From assembly GCA_022360105.1 (NCBI GenBank), contig JAKSDL010000272.1:1-8265 (forward strand): 8,265 nt of DNA, given 5' to 3'. Source of the stretch: Pseudomonadota bacterium (GTDB lineage Bacteria; SAR324; XYD2-FULL-50-16; JAHJRI01). Below the pieces are notes generated by a model. The model had not been told where the DNA came from, did not search any database, and was given only the letters and a program-made list of their open reading frames with translations. Made by a program: the position numbers and the translations under genes. The first letter of the stretch is position 1. Each line of letters opens with the position of its first letter. Shown piece after piece: positions 6,001 to 8,265 of the stretch.

Positions 6001-8265
6001 CACATTGTTGCCATTGAAATTCAGTATTTTGTAAAACAATTAAAACGGAAAGATCGCGATGTTCGCTTTGAGAATGAATAGAATTAGCGTTTGTCGGTAG
6101 GGACTGCTGATGCCATATTGGTTGATAATAAACCGTTTTTTCGGATATACCTGCCGGATATTCATTTTTCCTTTGATCGTAAACGGAACGTAAAAACAAG
6201 CTTCTTTCAATTCTCTTAAATGCAACTCCCTTCAGCTGATTTAGAATTTTGCCCAACGGATTAAATACCGTTAAATTGCCGACAATCCCGCCTTCCGTCC
6301 AATCAATCTTATTCTCATCAACGGAAACATAACAGGGATCCGTCATCTCATTGAAGATACGAATAGATTTTATGAGATGAGGAATGTAAATATGGCTAGA
6401 TACCGACCATTCATTCTTGTAAAACAAAAAGGCCAGCAACGTTTGAAGTACACCGTCTAAAAGATAGGGATCCAGTTCCGAATACCCTTGTTCTTTATTT
6501 TTTTCTTTTTTGATTTCAAATAAATAACCGCTTTGTGTCCTCCAAACTCGCTCTATTACCCGCAAAGATTCCCCATATTCGTAGCCGACGGATTGAAGCT
6601 TTGAATACAAGGTTTTGCTTTCCAGAGGCTCCTGGTTGGTATTTATCAGAAAATCGGTAGGTTGGTGTTCTTTTATCGCCGCCGATTTATAAGCACCCGA
6701 GCATAACTGCCGACCGTTTCCGGAAATAACAAACCGGTCTCCACTTTCAGAAACATCTAATTCGACATCCAATTCCTGATGGACCACACCCGGTGAATGA
6801 AAAACTATGTTCTGCAGTTCTGCGGAAGCATTTGGTTCTTTGGATAAACTCCTAATTGCGTATCGTGCGGTCTCTAAATAATCGGCTCCCGGAATAATTG
6901 CCTTTCCACAAATGACATGGTTTCCAACTATTGGCTCTTTAATTGAGTATCTGCGCTTAAAACAGCGGTTTTCTCGTAACCACTTATTTCCCGAGTTGCC
7001 TTTAAGGTTTGTAGTTATGCTCGGTGCCTGGTCATCACTATATTTGAAGTGATACTCGATATTTGTATTCTCGTCCTGTTGTCTATCAGTTTTCGGCAAC
7101 CAAAAAGATTTAGTATCAAATTCATAAAACGGCAATGCAACCTTGCGGAATGTGCCCTCGGGGAATAACCTATCCCATTGTATTTCCACTCCCTTTTGCC
7201 AAAGTGCCGGGAGAATCCTTTCAGGATTAAACTCATCACTGCCATTTAGTGTCACATGAAGAAAATTTTCACCATTCGGTGAAATAGTAAATCTTCCAAG
7301 CCCAAGATAATTTTTCTCTTTAGCAAGCCCGGAAAAGGAAACAGGGGTTAATAGTGCCTGCTTAATCCATCCGGAAACATCTACAATTTCAACAAGTTTT
7401 GTGCACTGTTTAGCAATGTGTTGATAGGGGCGTGTTCGATCCAGAAGGTGCTGCTGTTCGTTTAAGGCTTTCGCTATTGATTCGAAATCCGGATTATCGA
7501 CACATAACAGTTCAACTAAAGTTTCCTGTCTGACAACTCCGTCAAACACTAAATCTGTTAATTCAAAAAACTTAGAATCTTGAAACAATTTGTTTTCAGA
7601 TAATTCCCAGTTCTGAATAAGCCTTTTTATCGAACACATGATGATCACCATCATGAGAACGGTTGCGCCTTTCTCCCGTTTCCCGTCAAATTCCGAATCG
7701 ATATTGAAGAGAAGCTCCTCAATTTTTAATCCAACAGAACGTTGGAGTATAGAATTCCATTGCTCCAGATATTTTTTAAAAGTAAAGTTACTGGAATATA
7801 GCGTTTGAGCTTTTTTGATGTAGAATCCCAACGCACGCCTAAACCGATTTCGTAGCTGTTCCTGCTGCTTCAAAACTGAGGCTAATTCACTGTCGGAACA
7901 AAAGCCTTTTTGAATTGCAATCAAACCAAGCATTTTATTTGTTCCGGCTTGTACGTCCAGAACCTCTTCAAGTTGGTCCTTTACCAGTATTCCTTCTGCA
8001 ATTAAAAGATTGCCGATTAACGTTTCCTGTATATCTTTGTTCAAGCCATGAAATGATCTATCGTCCGGCTTGCCATCTTCAAAAGAGGCGGAATCGTACA
8101 GGTTAATATCAGCCAACAGATGTTTTAAATAGGCTTTACTAAACCGCAGAGGCAAATAAACTTCATTGTTGACAGGATCATGAAACGGAATACTCGGCCT
8201 GGAAAATGTGATGGCTTTAATGTCCTTTTTGCCGGCCAGGACGGACAGCGCATCTTCAAGTGAAA
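1..8265 (-). CDS. Giant trans-AT type I polyketide synthase, internal fragment (both ends outside the window)
   Basis: One minus-strand frame stays open for 2754 complete codons (8263 to 2), and neither the start nor the stop codon is in the window. The visible order is unknown segment, MshEN/DUF4388-like segment, linker, DH, KR, ACP, ACP, KS, AT-less linker, DH, KR. It is a cytosolic multidomain enzyme that extends an ACP-bound acyl chain with malonyl units. It then reduces the beta-keto group (KR) and removes water (DH). Diagnostic motifs include DTACSSS, ETHGTG and GHAESAAG in the KS, two LDSI carrier sites and TGGVGGLG in KR2. No acyltransferase follows the KS, so loading is presumably done in trans. 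No enoylreductase is visible. The product cannot be named from this fragment. The PKS assignment is essentially certain; the trans-AT type is very likely. Confidence 0.97.
2..907 (-). other. Ketoreductase domain 2 (KR2), truncated by the window edge, residues 2453-2754
   Basis: The structural half begins near QPYWQE (2453) and contains SGFIGMLRTAQLENP (2551-2565), a hallmark of trans-AT PKS KRs. The catalytic half begins at GVYLITGGVGGLG (2629-2641), with a canonical NADPH loop. HSAGVIRDNYI (2715-2725) keeps the final Asp of the LDD stereochemistry motif, which suggests B-type reduction. Lys2740 in LAPKV is present. The window ends about 20 residues before the Ser-Tyr-Asn part, so activity cannot be confirmed. 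The domain is expected to continue downstream and be followed by an ACP. Confidence 0.93.
968..1807 (-). other. Dehydratase domain 2 (DH2), residues 2153-2432
   Basis: This full-length PKS dehydratase starts at HPLL (2153) and ends at IKGLTFR (2432). Catalytic His2182 is in DHIIEDSSVLPG (codon 1720-1718), and the partner Asp2355 is in HPSILDSAFQA (codon 1201-1199). The YGPAF motif (2313-2317) is intact. The glycine of HxxxGxxxxP is replaced by Asp2186, a change close to the active site. It belongs to the module begun by the KS and works with KR2 on the next ACP, which lies beyond the window. DH2 is more canonical than DH1 outside that one position. Confidence 0.92.
1874..2380 (-). other. Trans-AT type KS-to-DH linker domain, no acyltransferase (residues 1962-2130)
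   Basis: These 169 residues lie where a cis-AT PKS would carry an AT of about 300 residues. No GHSxG serine motif is present. Instead the sequence has the typical trans-AT linker landmarks: IVLSAKKPDRLNLMASRL, AYTLQVGREPMEERL, IYRGR, KLWVSGVQIDW and finally LPTYPFAKEIHW. This is the clearest evidence that malonyl units are loaded by a separate acyltransferase. A Lys/Glu-rich patch (AKETKKTKTPEEKKDERER, near 2062-2080) is probably solvent exposed. Confidence 0.88.
2381..3694 (-). other. Beta-ketoacyl synthase domain (KS), residues 1524-1961
   Basis: The KS accepts the acyl chain from the upstream ACP on its cysteine and condenses it with a malonyl unit. The domain begins at DGIAIVGMSGQFPG and ends after GVSAFGFGGTNAHVLLEEY, a normal KS length of about 438 residues. 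All three catalytic residues are present: Cys1694 in DTACSSS (codon 3184-3182), His1829 in ETHGTGTALGD (codon 2779-2777) and His1876 in GHAESAAG (codon 2638-2636). It should therefore elongate. One deviation is RAEAVG at 1757-1762, where RGEGxG is usual. The substrate clade of trans-AT KSs cannot be assigned by eye; the upstream DH-KR-ACP set predicts an alpha,beta-unsaturated or beta-hydroxy chain. Confidence 0.97.
3854..4063 (-). other. Acyl carrier protein 2 (ACP2), residues 1401-1470
   Basis: This second carrier has its phosphopantetheine site at Ser1433 (codon 3967-3965) in FALDSIALTEY. About 40 of 66 aligned core positions are identical to ACP1, so the two arose by duplication. Many synonymous and conservative differences show it is not a very recent one. 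Like ACP1 it has no Trp after the serine. It is followed by a linker of about 53 residues and then the KS. In trans-AT PKSs tandem carriers often work in parallel and raise throughput. Confidence 0.95.
4064..4345 (-). other. Long acidic, low-complexity linker between the two ACPs (residues 1307-1400)
   Basis: About 94 residues rich in Glu, Asn, Ser, Gln and Asp (for example SLKSEEENN and ETKYEDQSIQN) separate the two carriers. It has no hydrophobic core pattern and is probably disordered, acting as a flexible tether. A small internal echo, LTDIERAELTD, is encoded by a 12-base direct repeat at 4102-4113 and 4126-4137. Confidence 0.75.
4346..4558 (-). other. Acyl carrier protein 1 (ACP1), residues 1236-1306
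   Basis: This small four-helix carrier domain holds the growing chain on a phosphopantetheine arm attached to Ser1269 (codon 4459-4457) in FSLDSIALSEY. The flanking landmarks are LLAEIL before the serine and FNSALLFQYSNVGDIAEYL after it, the common pattern of trans-AT PKS carriers. It follows KR1 after a polar, Lys/Asn/Glu-rich linker of about 47 residues (1189-1235). There is no Trp a few residues after the serine, so it lacks the usual flag of carriers recognised by beta-branching enzymes. It is the first of a tandem pair. Confidence 0.95.
4700..6133 (-). other. Ketoreductase domain 1 (KR1), structural and catalytic halves, residues 711-1188
   Basis: An NADPH-dependent KR reduces the beta-keto group on the ACP-bound chain. 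The structural half starts at VYYQPIW (711-717) and includes GGLTGFCQSLKQEYP (881-895), typical of PKS KRs. The catalytic half starts at GIYLLAGG (963-970). The active-site set is complete: Lys1073 in LAPKV, Ser1097 in FSSVV, Tyr1110 in AEYAAAN and Asn1114. An LDD motif (1053-1055) after CCGV points to a B-type KR giving the D-hydroxyl, the usual substrate for dehydration. The glycine-rich cofactor loop is unusual: AGGSSSLG in place of TGGxGGLG. The expected HSAG/HAAG is QCCG. Catalytic residues argue for a working enzyme; the altered loop leaves some doubt. Confidence 0.92.
6212..6985 (-). other. Dehydratase domain 1 (DH1), residues 427-684
   Basis: A PKS dehydratase removes water from the beta-hydroxyacyl chain on the neighbouring ACP, giving an alpha,beta-double bond. 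The catalytic His449 sits in an intact HxxxGxxxxP motif (HVICGKAIIP, codon at 6919). The second catalytic residue, Asp603, is present in LLDGVLQ (codon at 6457). The domain is full length for a double-hotdog DH and ends at GVAFKRIE. Two departures are visible. The usual 'HP' before LLD reads DP (LDPYLLD), and the 'GYxYGPxF' motif reads GYEYGESL, losing the Pro and the Phe. The N-terminal 'HPLL' entry is also not obvious. Both catalytic residues remain, so activity is likely but not assured. Confidence 0.9.
7094..7441 (-). other. Unassigned stretch and PKS inter-domain linker leading into DH1 (residues 275-390)
   Basis: Residues 319-390 look like the linker that closes a KS-AT or KS-linker didomain. 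They contain YLGLGRF (319-325), then ILPALWQKGVEIQW (350-363), and finally VALPFYEFDTKSFWLP (375-390). The last piece corresponds to the usual 'LPTYPFxRxRYW' ending seen immediately before a DH. Residues 275-318 are not recognised. The segment GWIKQALLTPVSF (298-310) loosely recalls the end of an AT ('YWVRHLxxPVRF'). Its presence suggests that DH1 once followed, or still follows, a KS-type unit. The sequence directly upstream is the MshEN/DUF4388-like region, not a KS. Confidence 0.6.
7442..7861 (-). other. Region resembling the C-terminal half of DUF4388/PATAN proteins (residues 135-274)
   Basis: This stretch follows the MshEN-like repeats directly and is mostly predicted helical. Three features recall DUF4388 proteins in the expected order. 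An aromatic FTF strand lies near residues 160-162. An SVGLKIEELLF segment (176-186) is followed by acidic NIDSEFDG. A winged-helix-like tail reads LVFDGVVRQETLVELL (238-253), comparable to the 'liDGxrTvxei' ending of that family. A hydrophobic run (VLMMVIIMC, about 202-210) is too short for a membrane span and probably packs in a helix. The family match is weak at residue level and rests on the order of the landmarks. It could instead be an uncharacterised helical insertion. Confidence 0.35.
7862..8023 (-). other. MshEN-like tandem helical repeat inside the PKS (residues 81-134)
   Basis: Two consecutive units share the pattern LG-x-L-L-x5-G-x6-L-x3-L-x2-Q. Unit one is residues 82-105 (IGNLLIAEGIL, QLEEVLDVQ). 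Unit two is residues 112-134 (LGLIAIQKGFC, ELASVLKQQ). This is the signature of the MshEN / type II secretion ATPase N-terminal fold, which also occurs in DUF4388 (PATAN) signalling proteins. In MshE-type domains this fold can bind cyclic di-GMP. The arginine usually found before the LG of each unit appears replaced here (by Leu in unit one and Met in unit two), so nucleotide binding is doubtful. Its role in a PKS is unknown; docking or scaffolding is a guess. The repeat pattern is seen directly, while the family name is my recognition without a search. Confidence 0.55.
8024..8263 (-). other. Unrecognised segment at the 5' edge of the visible protein (residues 1-80)
   Basis: These residues are in frame with the PKS but match no PKS domain I recognise. 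They open with SLEDALSVLAGKKD, continue through PSIPFHDPVNNEVYLPLRFS, and then become polar (SASFEDGKPDDRS) just before the helical repeats. The opening faintly recalls the stretch after the GHSxG serine of acyltransferases (SLEDAL). IPFHDPV faintly recalls an AT C-terminal strand. The rest of an AT does not follow, and the GHSxG itself would lie outside the window. It could equally be the N-terminal half of the DUF4388/PATAN-like unit that comes next. Function is not assigned. Confidence 0.35.

Noticed and set aside
7637..7655. Hairpin with 7-base stems (catgatg / catcatg)
   Set aside because: It lies inside coding sequence for a Met/Ile-rich helix, has no T-run, and is best explained by chance and codon content.
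7631..7660. Possible membrane span (VLMMVIIMC)
   Set aside because: It is only about nine hydrophobic residues flanked by charged ones, too short for a membrane segment.
7094..8263. A complete acyltransferase domain upstream of DH1
   Set aside because: No GHSxG serine or downstream His motif is visible, and the middle of the region matches helical repeats instead. Only faint AT-like fragments remain at its two ends.

Overview
The whole window is the interior of one giant type I polyketide synthase (PKS) gene on the minus strand. One reading frame (complete codons at 8263 down to 2) runs through 2754 codons with no stop. Neither the start codon nor the stop codon lies in the window. Residue numbers below count from the first complete codon at 8263. 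I translated every line of the window in this frame and found no frameshift and no intergenic gap. No RNA gene, promoter, terminator, CRISPR array or mobile element was seen. Other open frames on both strands are shadows of this gene.

Read 5'->3' on the minus strand, the layout is: (1) an unrecognised segment, residues 1-80; (2) a MshEN-like pair of helical repeats, about 81-134, with a tail resembling DUF4388/PATAN proteins, about 135-274; (3) an unassigned stretch and a PKS-type linker ending just before a dehydratase, 275-390; (4) dehydratase DH1, about 427-684; (5) ketoreductase KR1, about 711-1188; (6) two tandem acyl carrier proteins, ACP1 (Ser1269) and ACP2 (Ser1433); (7) ketosynthase KS, about 1524-1961, with complete Cys-His-His machinery; (8) a KS-to-DH linker of the trans-AT kind, 1962-2130, with no acyltransferase; (9) dehydratase DH2, about 2153-2432; (10) ketoreductase KR2, from about 2453, cut by the window edge before its Ser/Tyr.

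The absence of an AT after the KS, together with the linker sequence and the ACP and KR motifs, indicates a trans-AT PKS. In such systems a free-standing malonyl-transferase loads the ACPs. Neither DH-KR set has an enoylreductase in view, so two successive carbon-carbon double bonds (a diene or polyene segment) are the simplest predicted output. This part of the assembly line therefore reads: the chain is reduced and dehydrated on ACP1/ACP2, passed to the KS, extended by one malonyl unit, then reduced and dehydrated again.

The most unusual part is the 5' end. Where a KS (and possibly an AT) would normally precede DH1, the same open frame encodes what looks like a MshEN/DUF4388-type segment. 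That family is normally found in bacterial signalling, motility and secretion-ATPase proteins, not in PKSs.

The host is a bacterium with fairly AT-rich DNA (about 40% GC by eye). Trans-AT PKS genes combined with DUF4388-like domains would fit Desulfobacterota or Myxococcota-like lineages, but this is a weak inference.
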